In this document: one piece after another, positions 34,974-43,537 of the stretch | How the letters are laid out: every line of letters begins with the position of its first letter | How positions within the stretch are numbered: position 1 is the stretch's first letter | Origin: Arenibacter arenosicollis | Lineage (GTDB): Bacteria > Bacteroidota > Bacteroidia > Flavobacteriales > Flavobacteriaceae | DNA length: 64,000 nt | Assembly (NCBI RefSeq): GCF_014397245.1 | Contig: NZ_JACLHY010000008.1 | Coordinates: 62,001 to 126,000, forward strand | Direction of reading: 5' to 3' | Made by a program: the position numbers and the translations under genes | Notes under the pieces: model-generated | What the model saw: only the letters and a program-made list of their open reading frames with translations | What the model was told of the DNA's origin: nothing | The model's database searches: none

Positions 34974-34981
34974 CAAAATTA
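34974..34981 (-). promoter_or_regulatory. Possible -7 box of the PAS kinase gene
   Basis: The minus strand reads TAATTTTG, an exact TAnnTTTG match, about 70 bases before the kinase ATG. I could not define a -33 element. Confidence 0.3.
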
Positions 34982-35149
34982 TAAACCTAATGTCCAACAG
35001 GATAAACTAATCCTCACTTGAACCAGTATTTACAAAGCAAAGTTGTGCCGTGCAGTTGGTCCGCCATTAAATAGCTACTTAAAAGGAGAGGGGGGAATAC
35101 CTAGTAGTCGTAACATATTTCCCTATTGCTATTGACTTTATATGATTCA

Positions 35150-35168
35150 GGTATACACAGTGTATACC
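35150..35168. promoter_or_regulatory. Perfect 19-base palindrome upstream of the PAS kinase
   Basis: GGTATACACAGTGTATACC has perfect 9-base arms around a single A. It lies 246 bases upstream of the kinase start and 235 bases past the ppc stop. Such a symmetric site outside genes is likely a protein-binding site; the binder is unknown. Confidence 0.4.
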
Positions 35169-35402
35169 CAAATATAAACAAAGAAACCGTTAACACTGAA
35201 ACGATTTCAAAAATGATAAATTATATCGGCCTTAAAATTTTAATAAATACTAAGGAATAAATTTTCACCCGTGGAAAATATATAGTAGGAAATGGCCACA
35301 AAAAAAGATAGATTATTTGAAAAACTTCCAAATTCACCAACAATGTTGGACTGTCCCTTTTTATGGCCTATTTAGCATTCTTAAATACTTACATTCTTAA
35401 CA

Positions 35403-37949
35403 TTAGGCAGAATTCCTACTTGCATTTATATTTCCGTATAAGGACCTAATTACTATTTTCTCATATAAATCCTTATACTCGGTGTCCTTACTCATTTGCT
35501 GAAGGGCAAATTGTTGGATAACCAATAAAGGCAATACTATATTTTCCCTTATTTTAACCGATTCCCTTGAAACCGATTCTTTTTCCATCAATATCTTGGA
35601 ATCTGAAATAAGCAATAACATTTCCTTGGACAGCAAATATTCCTCATATAGAATTTTCCAGAAATCACCATATTCCTTATCATCCTTCATATAGCTGGTC
35701 AATTCAAAATAACATTTGGCCAAGGACATCATACTATTGAGCATCAGTGCCTTAAACAAAGGGACATCTTTGAACAATTTTTTCAAATCCCCTAATTTCC
35801 CTTGATCTTTTAAAATCTTAATAGCAGTACCAATACCAAAATAACCTGGAACATTCTGCTTAAGTTGACTCCATGAACCTACAAAAGAAATAGCCCTTAA
35901 ATCCGTGAGCTCCAGTTTTTTCTTATGGCCTCTTTTCCCCGGTCTACTCCCTATATTCGCTTTTTGGTAGTATTTTAAAGTACTCTTATTTTCTAAGTAC
36001 GAGATGAATTTATCATGATTCTTTAAGTCATCATATTTTTTGAAACTTAAATCGGACAAGGCCTCCAATAATTCCCTGGATTCCTTGGAAATAATATTTT
36101 CCTTACCGAAAAAATTATTGGAAAGACCTGCAGTTAATAATTGTTCACAGTTATGTATAAACTGCTCCTTGGTACCATAAGTACTAGTTATAGTCTGCCC
36201 TTGTATGGTTAGTTGTATTTCATTATTGGCAATGTCTTTGGTTTGTGCCGCGTAAAACCTATGGGTTTTTCCTCCACCACGGGCAGGTGGTCCTCCACGC
36301 CCGTCAAAAAATATCGCCTTAATATTATTTTGATCACAAACGGCAGACAATTTTTCTTTGGTCTTGAAAATTTCCCAATTCGCCTTTACATATCCTCCAT
36401 CCTTGGTGCCATCAGAAAACCCGAGCATTATGGTCTGCTTATAACTGCGCTGATCCAGATGCTTTATATAAGCAGGGAGATCAAACAATTCATTCATAGT
36501 ATTTTCTGAACTTTCCATTCCTTTCATGGTCTCAAACAAAGGAATAATATCGAAGGTAATTTTATCAGAATCCCAACCACACCATCTAAATAGTCCGTAA
36601 ACAAAAAGAACAGAAAAGATATTCTCGGAATTACTTATAACATAGCGGTTGCAGCCTTCTTCCCCATTTTTTTCCTGTATCCCTCTTAACTGTAGGATAT
36701 TCTGGATGGTTTCGCGGACAATATCCTCCTCAAAATCCTGTTGTTGTAGGTTGATCTCCTTATGGAGTAGGATATCTATTAATTCCTGTTTATCCAGTTC
36801 ATCAATATTATCAGAAATATATCCGTTCTCCTTAAGAATTGCTTCTACCACTTGTCTATGAACGCTATGGTCTTGTCTAATATCCAAGGTGGCAAAATGC
36901 GTCCTAAATATTTTTACCTTGTCTATAAGATAATCCAAATCCTTTAGGTACAACTTGTGGTATTTATTAATCAATATCGACCTAATTTCAAGAAGAGGTT
37001 CTATAATTTCATCGTAGCGCAACACTTTGCTGGCATCGAACATGGTATTGTACAACCGTCCCCTTAAATTGGATATTACATCCTGCAGTTCCCTAAAAGT
37101 TAATTTTTGCTGTAAGTTTTTTACATCGTGATAATAACATTTCATTAGGGTAATACGTAGCTCGTCGGCCACATCCTTGGTAATACTGGAAGTCACAAAA
37201 GGGTTTCCATCCCTATCCCCACCAGGCCAAAACCCAAGTTTCATGATGTTATGGTTATTAAAATCCATGTCGCCAATATTATCCTTGATGTAGGCATAAA
37301 GGTCACCAACAGCATCATAATAAACATTCCGTAAAATGTATATTATATTTTTAGCTTCATCCAAGGGAGTAGGTTTTTTAGCATTGATTAAAGAGGTTAG
37401 CCCCAATTGTTGAAGCACAAGATCAATGTCATTGATTTTATTTTCTAAAATCAGACTCCTTAAATTACTAATGATATCCAATACAGCAGGGGTGTAAAAT
37501 TGGGTAGGATGTGCCGTTAAAACGATGCGAGCACTAAAGGTGGACAATTTTTCCGAAATCTGGTCCCAACTTTTATTTTTGTCAACAAGCTGAAAATAAT
37601 CACCAATAGTCAGTGAACTACTGTGTTTCTGTAGCCTTGGAAAGGCTGCATCCTCAACACTGTCATACAACACCACTTGTCTTTCCACATACTGAATAAT
37701 CCGGAACATAAAATCTATCCTGTCTTTTTCCGAATCTATCTTGGCATAGTTTTCAAAAAAAGCGTCCAAAATTTCCTGCGGATTTTTCCCGGATTTCAAT
37801 CCCTTTTCAGCCTGATCCAATAATAAGGGAATAAGCATCCCGACATTTTCAATATTTTGATACGGCAAATTAAGGAACAAGCTATTATAAATATTGAACT
37901 TGTTATGAACTGATTTTTTAAACTCGTCTAATCTCTCTGATTGATGCAT
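35403..37949 (-). CDS. ppc: Phosphoenolpyruvate carboxylase
   Basis: PEP carboxylase fixes bicarbonate onto PEP to make oxaloacetate, refilling the TCA cycle. The 848-residue protein has the catalytic landmarks: His147 in RIVLTAHPTQ, KLGFWPGGDRDGNPFVT, MLGFSDGTKDGGYVKANW (active-site lysine region), FFDGRGGPPARGGG and GSRPGKR. The C-terminus ends in INASRNSA, equivalent to the RNTG tail that closes the active site in other PEPCs. A minus-strand TATTTTTG box at 37985-37992 is a plausible promoter. It appears to be a single-gene unit. Confidence 0.96.
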   Translation of the reverse strand: MHQSERLDEFKKSVHNKFNIYNSLFLNLPYQNIENVGMLIPLLLDQAEKGLKSGKNPQEILDAFFENYAKIDSEKDRIDFMFRIIQYVERQVVLYDSVEDAAFPRLQKHSSSLTIGDYFQLVDKNKSWDQISEKLSTFSARIVLTAHPTQFYTPAVLDIISNLRSLILENKINDIDLVLQQLGLTSLINAKKPTPLDEAKNIIYILRNVYYDAVGDLYAYIKDNIGDMDFNNHNIMKLGFWPGGDRDGNPFVTSSITKDVADELRITLMKCYYHDVKNLQQKLTFRELQDVISNLRGRLYNTMFDASKVLRYDEIIEPLLEIRSILINKYHKLYLKDLDYLIDKVKIFRTHFATLDIRQDHSVHRQVVEAILKENGYISDNIDELDKQELIDILLHKEINLQQQDFEEDIVRETIQNILQLRGIQEKNGEEGCNRYVISNSENIFSVLFVYGLFRWCGWDSDKITFDIIPLFETMKGMESSENTMNELFDLPAYIKHLDQRSYKQTIMLGFSDGTKDGGYVKANWEIFKTKEKLSAVCDQNNIKAIFFDGRGGPPARGGGKTHRFYAAQTKDIANNEIQLTIQGQTITSTYGTKEQFIHNCEQLLTAGLSNNFFGKENIISKESRELLEALSDLSFKKYDDLKNHDKFISYLENKSTLKYYQKANIGSRPGKRGHKKKLELTDLRAISFVGSWSQLKQNVPGYFGIGTAIKILKDQGKLGDLKKLFKDVPLFKALMLNSMMSLAKCYFELTSYMKDDKEYGDFWKILYEEYLLSKEMLLLISDSKILMEKESVSRESVKIRENIVLPLLVIQQFALQQMSKDTEYKDLYEKIVIRSLYGNINASRNSA

Positions 37950-37984
37950 ACATCTTTAATTACATTCTACATTATCAATTCCCA

Positions 37985-37992
37985 CAAAAATA
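37985..37992 (-). promoter_or_regulatory. Candidate -7 box of ppc
   Basis: The minus strand reads TATTTTTG, an exact match to TAnnTTTG, 36 bases upstream of the ppc ATG. No clear -33 element was found at standard spacing. Confidence 0.4.
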
Positions 37993-38044
37993 GGAACATG
38001 AATTTCAAAAATTAAATATCGGCATATTTTTAGATTTGAAGTAA

Positions 38045-38226
38045 GAAATATGCTCCAAACATCAAAATTTTATGGGGACACCTCAAAATCAATCCACTTC
38101 ACAACAATAATTTTCCAAACGGATTACAACAACTTACATTTACATTGTAATAATAGAAAAGTAATTTTTTCATTTTCATATAGTGTTCTCGTAAAAGAGC
38201 TTTGTCGAACTGGCAAGGCTCTTTTT
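38045..38226 (+). ncRNA. Candidate small RNA between ppc and the metallophosphoesterase gene
   Basis: A TAnnTTTG box (TAGATTTG, 38031-38038) would start a plus-strand transcript near 38045. It would end about 180 bases later at a terminator: AAAAGAGC (38193-38200) pairs with GCTCTTTT (38218-38225), extended inward by a wobble and TTG/CAA. No plus-strand gene lies between the box and the terminator other than an unconvincing frame at 38050-38271 that runs through the hairpin. A second stem, ATTACAA (38123-38129) with TTGTAAT (38145-38151), lies inside. No -33 element is evident, and I could not match it to a known RNA family. Confidence 0.3.
38193..38226 (+). terminator. Intrinsic terminator with no gene upstream on its strand
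   Basis: The stem AAAAGAGC/GCTCTTTT plus the inner TTG/CAA pairs is followed by a T-run ending at 38226. It is oriented for plus-strand transcription, but the preceding gene (ppc) runs the other way, which is what suggests a small RNA. Confidence 0.65.
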
Positions 38227-38334
38227 AGTTTCTGCCTATTTAATGGCAACTCTATTACATTACCTAGTTAAAAACAAAATATAAGCTTTTCCATATCAAT
38301 AATACCTATAATCAGGACTTTCTGAAATAGGCAT

Positions 38335-38354
38335 TTATGCAAACCTTTGCATAA
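38335..38354. promoter_or_regulatory. Operator-like dyad upstream of the metallophosphoesterase-GH92 pair
   Basis: TTATGCAAACCTTTGCATAA has perfect 9-base arms around a CC centre. It lies about 75 bases before the metallophosphoesterase ATG, a typical operator position. The regulator is not identified. Confidence 0.45.
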
Positions 38355-38428
38355 TTAATATTTCCCTATCTTTCCCATTATCAATATTTTATTGTTTTTT
38401 TGATTAGCACCCACTCCTGTTTTCATTT

Positions 38429-40387
38429 ATGATTATCCAACAACATTTGCGCATTTTACTGATTATGATAAGTTTCATAATCGCGTCTTCCTGCGCAACA
38501 AAAAAAATCAAAAATCCGGAAGGTATAAAATTGGCCGTCCTAGCCGACGTACATTTGAGCGATGTTTATGGCGAGCTAAAGGATAATGATTACAAGGGGC
38601 TAAAGATTAAGCTAAATGGGGAGTATGCCTTTATAAGGACCATGAAATCGCAACTGCATTCCACACGCATCTTCAATGAAAATTATTTTGCCTTTTTGTC
38701 CGCCCTGGATGATGTGGTAAGTAGGGAAATAAAATACGTTCTTTTGCCTGGTGATTTTTCCGATGACGGCCAGCCCATACACATTAGGGGGTTAAAAAAT
38801 ATTCTTGACCATTACACAAAGACTTATGGACTTCAGTTTTTCCTGATTACGGGGAACCATGATGTGGTTCAACCCTTTAACCATAAGGATGGCAAGACCG
38901 ACTTTCTGGGTGAAGGCGGAAAGTCACAACCTATTATGTCCCAACCGAACATGTACACTTCCAAGATGGATATGGAAAATCCCGTTGTAATATCCAGCGA
39001 TCTTCAAAATTTGGGATATGAAGAAATTACAAGGTTTTTGGGCGATTATGGCTTTTTTCCAAAAAAAGAGTACCTCTACTGGGAAACTCCTTTTTCAAAT
39101 TACAACTTCGAATCCTACAGCTATGACAAGGCTCGTAAAACTGCCGATTTAGAAAATAGAAGCCACCAAATTCCTTCGAATAATTTACCAATGCATGATA
39201 TAAGCTATTTAGTTGAACCCATAGAAGGATTATGGCTATTGGCGCTTGATGCCAATACCTATATTCAAGACAAGAAGTTAAATGTTGATATTGCCCAACC
39301 TGAATATCCAAATACTGGGCTAGGACTAAACAATCTACTTACGGATAAAAAATACCTTTTGGACTGGGTACGTAAAGTAGCTGATAATGCTAAAAAACAG
39401 GGCAAGACCCTTGTTGCTTTTAGTCATTATCCCATGGTGGAATTCAATGACGGAGCATCCCCGGAAATGGAAGAATTACTGGTTGGCAGCAAGATGCAAA
39501 TAAAAAGGGTTCCCGATAAAAAGGTCGCACAATTATTCGCTGAAGCAGGTCTAAAACTTCATCTGGGAGGCCATATGCACATTAATGATACCGGAGTCGC
39601 AGTTTCCGTGGAAGGCAATACCTTGTTCAATATTCAGACCCCTTCACTCGCAGCCTACAAACCGGCCTATAAAATACTGACACTTAAACATGGGGGATTC
39701 GCTGAGGTGGAAACTGTTGTCATGGATACCGTCTCCAGATATAAGGAATTTTTTGAGCTATACCATCAAGAATTTGGCTTTTTGGAACTCACGAAAGAAA
39801 GAAGTATCTGGAATAAGGACATTTTGTCTTCCAAAAACTATATGGAATTCATGGAATGGCATCTTAAAGAACTGGTGAGACTTCGATTCCTCCCTAGTGA
39901 ATGGCCAGTTGAATTCAAGGATTTTGTTGTGGGCCTTTCCGGCAAGGAGCTAATACTGCTGTCCCAATTAAATACCTCCCTAACCATGGATGAGGTAGTG
40001 CAAGACTATAGAGAAAATCCAGAGAAAGTAGTGGACAGCCTAAATCTCTATAAAGGCAAAACATGGGAACAACAAATTAATGTAAATGACTTGGACGATT
40101 GGTCCGGCTATGATTTGTTAATGGATCTTTATAGGCTAAGAAGCGCTGATGAGTTGGCTATGGATGACATCGGGGCCAACAGATCACATCAATATCAATT
40201 CATAATAGATTCCTTTTTAAACAATCCTTCCTTCAAAGGCGATGCTTCCCCCTCTAAAAGAAAAATGTTACTACTGATGAACATTTTTGATAAATTTTTA
40301 AATGGGGCACCCTCGGACCATTTTCAACTAGACCTTAATTCAGGAAATATCTTTTCCTTAAAAAAACCTTTACATGAAAACAAATAA
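38429..40387 (+). CDS. Lipoprotein calcineurin-like metallophosphoesterase
   Basis: A 652-residue lipoprotein (lipobox IIASSCAT, Cys22) with an N-terminal two-metal phosphoesterase domain: LADVHLSD (Asp40, His42), LPGDFSDDGQP, ITGNHDVVQP, AFSHYPMVEF and LHLGGHMHIND. The C-terminal 250 residues (from about ELYHQEFGFL) have no motif I recognise. It overlaps the GH92 gene by 14 bases, so both are made together on the outside of the cell membrane. The pairing suggests removal of a phosphate from a mannose-containing glycan before or after the mannosidase acts, but the substrate is inference. Confidence 0.88.
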   Translation: MIIQQHLRILLIMISFIIASSCATKKIKNPEGIKLAVLADVHLSDVYGELKDNDYKGLKIKLNGEYAFIRTMKSQLHSTRIFNENYFAFLSALDDVVSREIKYVLLPGDFSDDGQPIHIRGLKNILDHYTKTYGLQFFLITGNHDVVQPFNHKDGKTDFLGEGGKSQPIMSQPNMYTSKMDMENPVVISSDLQNLGYEEITRFLGDYGFFPKKEYLYWETPFSNYNFESYSYDKARKTADLENRSHQIPSNNLPMHDISYLVEPIEGLWLLALDANTYIQDKKLNVDIAQPEYPNTGLGLNNLLTDKKYLLDWVRKVADNAKKQGKTLVAFSHYPMVEFNDGASPEMEELLVGSKMQIKRVPDKKVAQLFAEAGLKLHLGGHMHINDTGVAVSVEGNTLFNIQTPSLAAYKPAYKILTLKHGGFAEVETVVMDTVSRYKEFFELYHQEFGFLELTKERSIWNKDILSSKNYMEFMEWHLKELVRLRFLPSEWPVEFKDFVVGLSGKELILLSQLNTSLTMDEVVQDYRENPEKVVDSLNLYKGKTWEQQINVNDLDDWSGYDLLMDLYRLRSADELAMDDIGANRSHQYQFIIDSFLNNPSFKGDASPSKRKMLLLMNIFDKFLNGAPSDHFQLDLNSGNIFSLKKPLHENK

Positions 40388-42635
40388 GCAATTACACTGC
40401 ACGCTCCTGATATTTTTATTTGGGATGACAGGGCTGTCCGCCCAAAACAAATTGGAAGTTGATTATGTGAACCCACTAATTGGAACCCCGTCAGCTGGTT
40501 TTATCGATGGAAGGGATGGTGGAGGTACCATGCCTTGTGTGGGAACCCCTTTTGCGATGACCAATTTTGTGGCCCAGACACGTGAAAACAAGATCAGTGA
40601 AATGCCCTATGTCTATGAAGACAATACCATACAAGGCTTTATGGCCACTCACCAGCCAACGGTGTGGATGGGCGATTATGGCTACGTCTCCGTAATGCCT
40701 CAAGTTGGAAAATTAAAGTTACTTCCCAAAGACAGGGCCCTGCCATTTACCCATAAGGATGAAATTTCGAAACCCAATTACTACAGTGTTTCCATGGGTG
40801 ATAAAAGTCAAAAAATAAAAGGGGAAATAGCGGCTGCATCACGCTGTGGTATATTTCAATTCACCTTTCCAAAGTCCGATGAATCCCACATCGTTATCCA
40901 AGGTATTAATATAACGGAAAATAAAAAATCGTTTCACGGCTATATCAATATAGATGAAAATAAAAGGGAAATTACTGGTTACAACCCTGAGCGGATGTCT
41001 TCACATTTGGGACCGGAGCTCAAAAACTTTAAAGGCTATTTCGTAATTCAATTTGATAAATCCTTTGAGCGATTTGGAACTTGGAATTCCTTTAGGACGG
41101 AACCCGACATAAAAGAAATGGGCAGAGAGCAGACCGGTGCCAGAATGGGCGGATACATAAGTTTCAAAACGGAAAAAAATGAAAAGGTCAAAGTAAAAAT
41201 TGCAACTTCCTTTATAAGCTTGGAACAAGCCCGCGAAAACTTATCCAAGGAAATACCGGATTGGGATTTTAATAAAGTAGTGGAAAATACCCGGGATATT
41301 TGGCAAGAAAATCTCTCTAGAATTAAAGTAAATGGAGCTACGGAAGATCAGAAAAGTATATTCTATACCGCCTTGTTCCACACCATGTTGTTTCCTAGGG
41401 AATTTTCTGAGTACGGTCGCTATTACAGTCCGTTCGATGATAAGGTCCATAAAGGGGTTTCGTATAACGATTACTCCCTTTGGGATACTTTTAGGGCCCT
41501 ACACCCCCTACTGCATTTTACACATCCAGAACGGGTTAGCCCTATGATACAATCCCTATTGCAAATGTACCAAGAGGGCGGGTGGCTGCCAAAATGGCCA
41601 AATCCTACCTATACCAACATCATGACGGGGACCCACGCCGACGCCGTAATTGCGGATGCCTATGTAAAAGGCTTTAGGGATTACGACCTAGATCTAGCTT
41701 ATGAAGCTGTTCGAAAAAATGCCATGCACCCACCTTATAGAGACACCGAAAAGCCATGGGGGGACAGGGATGAAGGTACTTTATACGAGGCAAGGGGCGG
41801 ACTCACCTACTATCATTCCTTAGGGTATGTGGCAGCCGATAAGACTCGGGAATCAGTTACAAGGACCATTGAATTTGGAATAGATGACTATAGCATTGCC
41901 CAAATGGCCAAGGATATGGGTAAAATGGAAGACTATGAGAGATTAATGGGATGGAGCAAAAACTACAAAAACCTTTACAATAAGGAGACCGGCTTCCTAA
42001 ATGCCCGTCTATTTAATGGGGATTGGGACAAAAACGTACAGGAAGGTTTTACGGAAGGTGGACGATGGACCTATTTATTTGGGGCCATGCACGATATACA
42101 AGGAAGCATTGAACTCTTTGGAGGAAGGGATAAGTATGCCGCCAAATTAAATGAAAATTTTGATGGGCAGCACTACCGTCATGATAATGAACCCGGACAT
42201 CATTATGCCTACCTTTTCAACTATGCAGGGCAACCTTGGAAAACCCAAGAGCTTATCCGTAAGCACACCTCAACCATTAATTATAGAAATCATCCTCTAG
42301 GAATCAACGGAAACGATGATTGCGGACAAATGTCGGCTTGGTATGTTTTTGGCGTTATGGGATTTTACCCTGTCACTCCGGGAACGGATATATTTGCCAT
42401 TGGGGCTCCGCAATTTCCAGAATTCACCCTTAGCCTACGCAAGAACGGTGAGCCAAAATCCTTTAAGATAAAAGCCAACAACCTCTCCGAAGAGAATATG
42501 TACATTCAGTCCCTGAAATTGGACGGAAAGATATTGGATGAACCTTTTATCACTTATACTCAAATAATGAATGGTGATGTCCTAGAATTTGAAATGGGAA
42601 AAAGCCCCAATCCCAACGCTTTTAAAAACAACTAA
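40374..42635 (+). CDS. GH92 family alpha-mannosidase
   Basis: A 753-residue secreted protein (signal MKTNKQLHCTLLIFLFGMTG, cut after LSAQ). It is a calcium-dependent exo-alpha-mannosidase of glycoside hydrolase family 92: N-terminal VNPLIGTP, DGRDGGGTMPCVGTPFAMTN, the middle FYTALFHTMLFPREFSE and YNDYSLWDTFRALHPLL, and the C-terminal GINGNDDCGQMSAWYVFGVMGFYPVTPG, all diagnostic. GH92 enzymes cleave alpha-1,2, -1,3, -1,4 or -1,6 mannose, and the linkage cannot be fixed here. It is translated with the preceding metallophosphoesterase (14-base overlap) and followed by a bidirectional terminator. Confidence 0.95.
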   Translation: MKTNKQLHCTLLIFLFGMTGLSAQNKLEVDYVNPLIGTPSAGFIDGRDGGGTMPCVGTPFAMTNFVAQTRENKISEMPYVYEDNTIQGFMATHQPTVWMGDYGYVSVMPQVGKLKLLPKDRALPFTHKDEISKPNYYSVSMGDKSQKIKGEIAAASRCGIFQFTFPKSDESHIVIQGINITENKKSFHGYINIDENKREITGYNPERMSSHLGPELKNFKGYFVIQFDKSFERFGTWNSFRTEPDIKEMGREQTGARMGGYISFKTEKNEKVKVKIATSFISLEQARENLSKEIPDWDFNKVVENTRDIWQENLSRIKVNGATEDQKSIFYTALFHTMLFPREFSEYGRYYSPFDDKVHKGVSYNDYSLWDTFRALHPLLHFTHPERVSPMIQSLLQMYQEGGWLPKWPNPTYTNIMTGTHADAVIADAYVKGFRDYDLDLAYEAVRKNAMHPPYRDTEKPWGDRDEGTLYEARGGLTYYHSLGYVAADKTRESVTRTIEFGIDDYSIAQMAKDMGKMEDYERLMGWSKNYKNLYNKETGFLNARLFNGDWDKNVQEGFTEGGRWTYLFGAMHDIQGSIELFGGRDKYAAKLNENFDGQHYRHDNEPGHHYAYLFNYAGQPWKTQELIRKHTSTINYRNHPLGINGNDDCGQMSAWYVFGVMGFYPVTPGTDIFAIGAPQFPEFTLSLRKNGEPKSFKIKANNLSEENMYIQSLKLDGKILDEPFITYTQIMNGDVLEFEMGKSPNPNAFKNN

Positions 42636-42680
42636 AAAAGGAGTATAGTGATATAAATTCCCCATTGTTCCAAAATAACA

Positions 42681-42715
42681 AAGAGGATGGTTTTCAAAGT
42701 TAAAACCATCCTCTT
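42681..42715. terminator. Bidirectional terminator between GH92 and the amidotransferase gene
   Basis: AAGAGGATGGTTTT (42681-42694) pairs perfectly with AAAACCATCCTCTT (42702-42715) around a 7-base loop. The 14-base stem sits between two convergent genes, 45 bases after GH92 and 22 bases beyond the amidotransferase stop. The T-tracts are modest on both sides. Confidence 0.75.
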
Positions 42716-42737
42716 AATACTTTATAGATTAGTTCTT

Positions 42738-43535
42738 TTATTCTCCCGATATATACCTCAACCACGCCATTATTTCTTGGGTATGGAGTTGGTAATCGGA
42801 AATCTCGGTTGGAATTCCTTTCTGTTCCTTCAATGACAAGGCGAATTCCTTAACGTCCTCCAAAGATTTAAAAGCACCACTGTTGACCAATTTTTCGGAT
42901 AAAAACGAACCGATCAATGCCATGTCCGAAGTACTAAATTCAGGATGGTATTGAACCCCAAAAAATGAACCTTTTTTATAGTCGAATGTCATTGCCTGTA
43001 CCTTGGAATGAGAATTACCGGCTAAAATAAGGGCGTTTTCGGGCACTTTTGCAACTTCATCATAATGAATACACAGTGATGAATAGGTCTTTTTACGGTG
43101 GGAAGTTAACGGACTTTTCCTTCCCAAGGGAGTGAGATCAATTGGTTTGGAGATTCCAAACTCCAAACCGTTCTTGCTAAGTGCCACCTTGCCCCCAGCT
43201 ACTACCGTAGCTATCTGCATTCCCCAACAGCTTCCGTAAAACGGCACACCGCTCTTGAAAACCTCATTGGCAAAATTTAATTGCTGTTGAACATCCGGGA
43301 TATCATCAAGGACACTAAGGGAGCTGCCTGTCCACAATACCCCATCATATTTTTCCAATTGTTCAGCTGTAGGCAATTCACTTGCCCCATCAGCCGGAAA
43401 GGCAAAATTTGTCTGAGCCTTTGGGACCAAGCCCCTCAGCATTTCTTGAAACATTAGATGATAAGGCTTTATCCCAAAGGCTCCTCTTTGCAGGCGTGTT
43501 TGTTCGTTATTGCCTTCTACTATTAATAATTTCAC
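42738..43535 (-). CDS. Class I glutamine amidotransferase-like gamma-glutamyl hydrolase
   Basis: A 265-residue cytoplasmic protein with the triad of class I amidotransferases: Cys103 in FYGSCWGMQIAT, His197 and Glu199 in FGVQYHPEF. It resembles stand-alone GMP-synthase-type domains. Its start is 2 bases after the iron alcohol dehydrogenase stop, so it ends a four-gene series. In gamma-glutamylation pathways a hydrolase of this fold (PuuD in putrescine breakdown, IpuF in isopropylamine breakdown) removes the glutamyl group at the end, and this is the likely role here. PuuD itself belongs to another subfamily. Confidence 0.8.
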   Translation of the reverse strand: MKLLIVEGNNEQTRLQRGAFGIKPYHLMFQEMLRGLVPKAQTNFAFPADGASELPTAEQLEKYDGVLWTGSSLSVLDDIPDVQQQLNFANEVFKSGVPFYGSCWGMQIATVVAGGKVALSKNGLEFGISKPIDLTPLGRKSPLTSHRKKTYSSLCIHYDEVAKVPENALILAGNSHSKVQAMTFDYKKGSFFGVQYHPEFSTSDMALIGSFLSEKLVNSGAFKSLEDVKEFALSLKEQKGIPTEISDYQLHTQEIMAWLRYISGE

Positions 43536-43537
43536 TC

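Larger units (their letters stand above)
34905..35402. other. Long intergenic region upstream of the PAS kinase
   Basis: These 498 bases separate the ppc stop from the kinase start. They hold a perfect 19-base palindrome (35150-35168), an imperfect dyad GAAACCGTT/AACGATTTC (35183-35208), and a possible kinase -7 box (34974-34981). A 27-codon plus-strand frame at 35292-35375 (MATKKDRLFEKLPN start) is too short to support. I found no clear terminator for ppc. Confidence 0.5.
37950..38428. other. Intergenic region between ppc and the metallophosphoesterase gene
   Basis: These 479 bases lie between divergent genes. They hold the likely ppc -7 box (37985-37992, minus), a plus-strand TAGATTTG box (38031-38038), a candidate small RNA ending in a good terminator (38045-38226), and a perfect dyad in front of the metallophosphoesterase gene (38335-38354). 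Confidence 0.6.

Noticed and set aside
35292-35375. 27-codon plus-strand frame starting MATKKDRLFEKLPN
   Set aside because: Its start looks plausible and a GTAGGA precedes the ATG, but the length and lack of recognisable similarity leave it at chance level.
38050-38271. Plus-strand open frame of 73 residues between ppc and the metallophosphoesterase
   Set aside because: It runs through the terminator hairpin at 38193-38226 and has a low-complexity composition, so the region is more likely non-coding.
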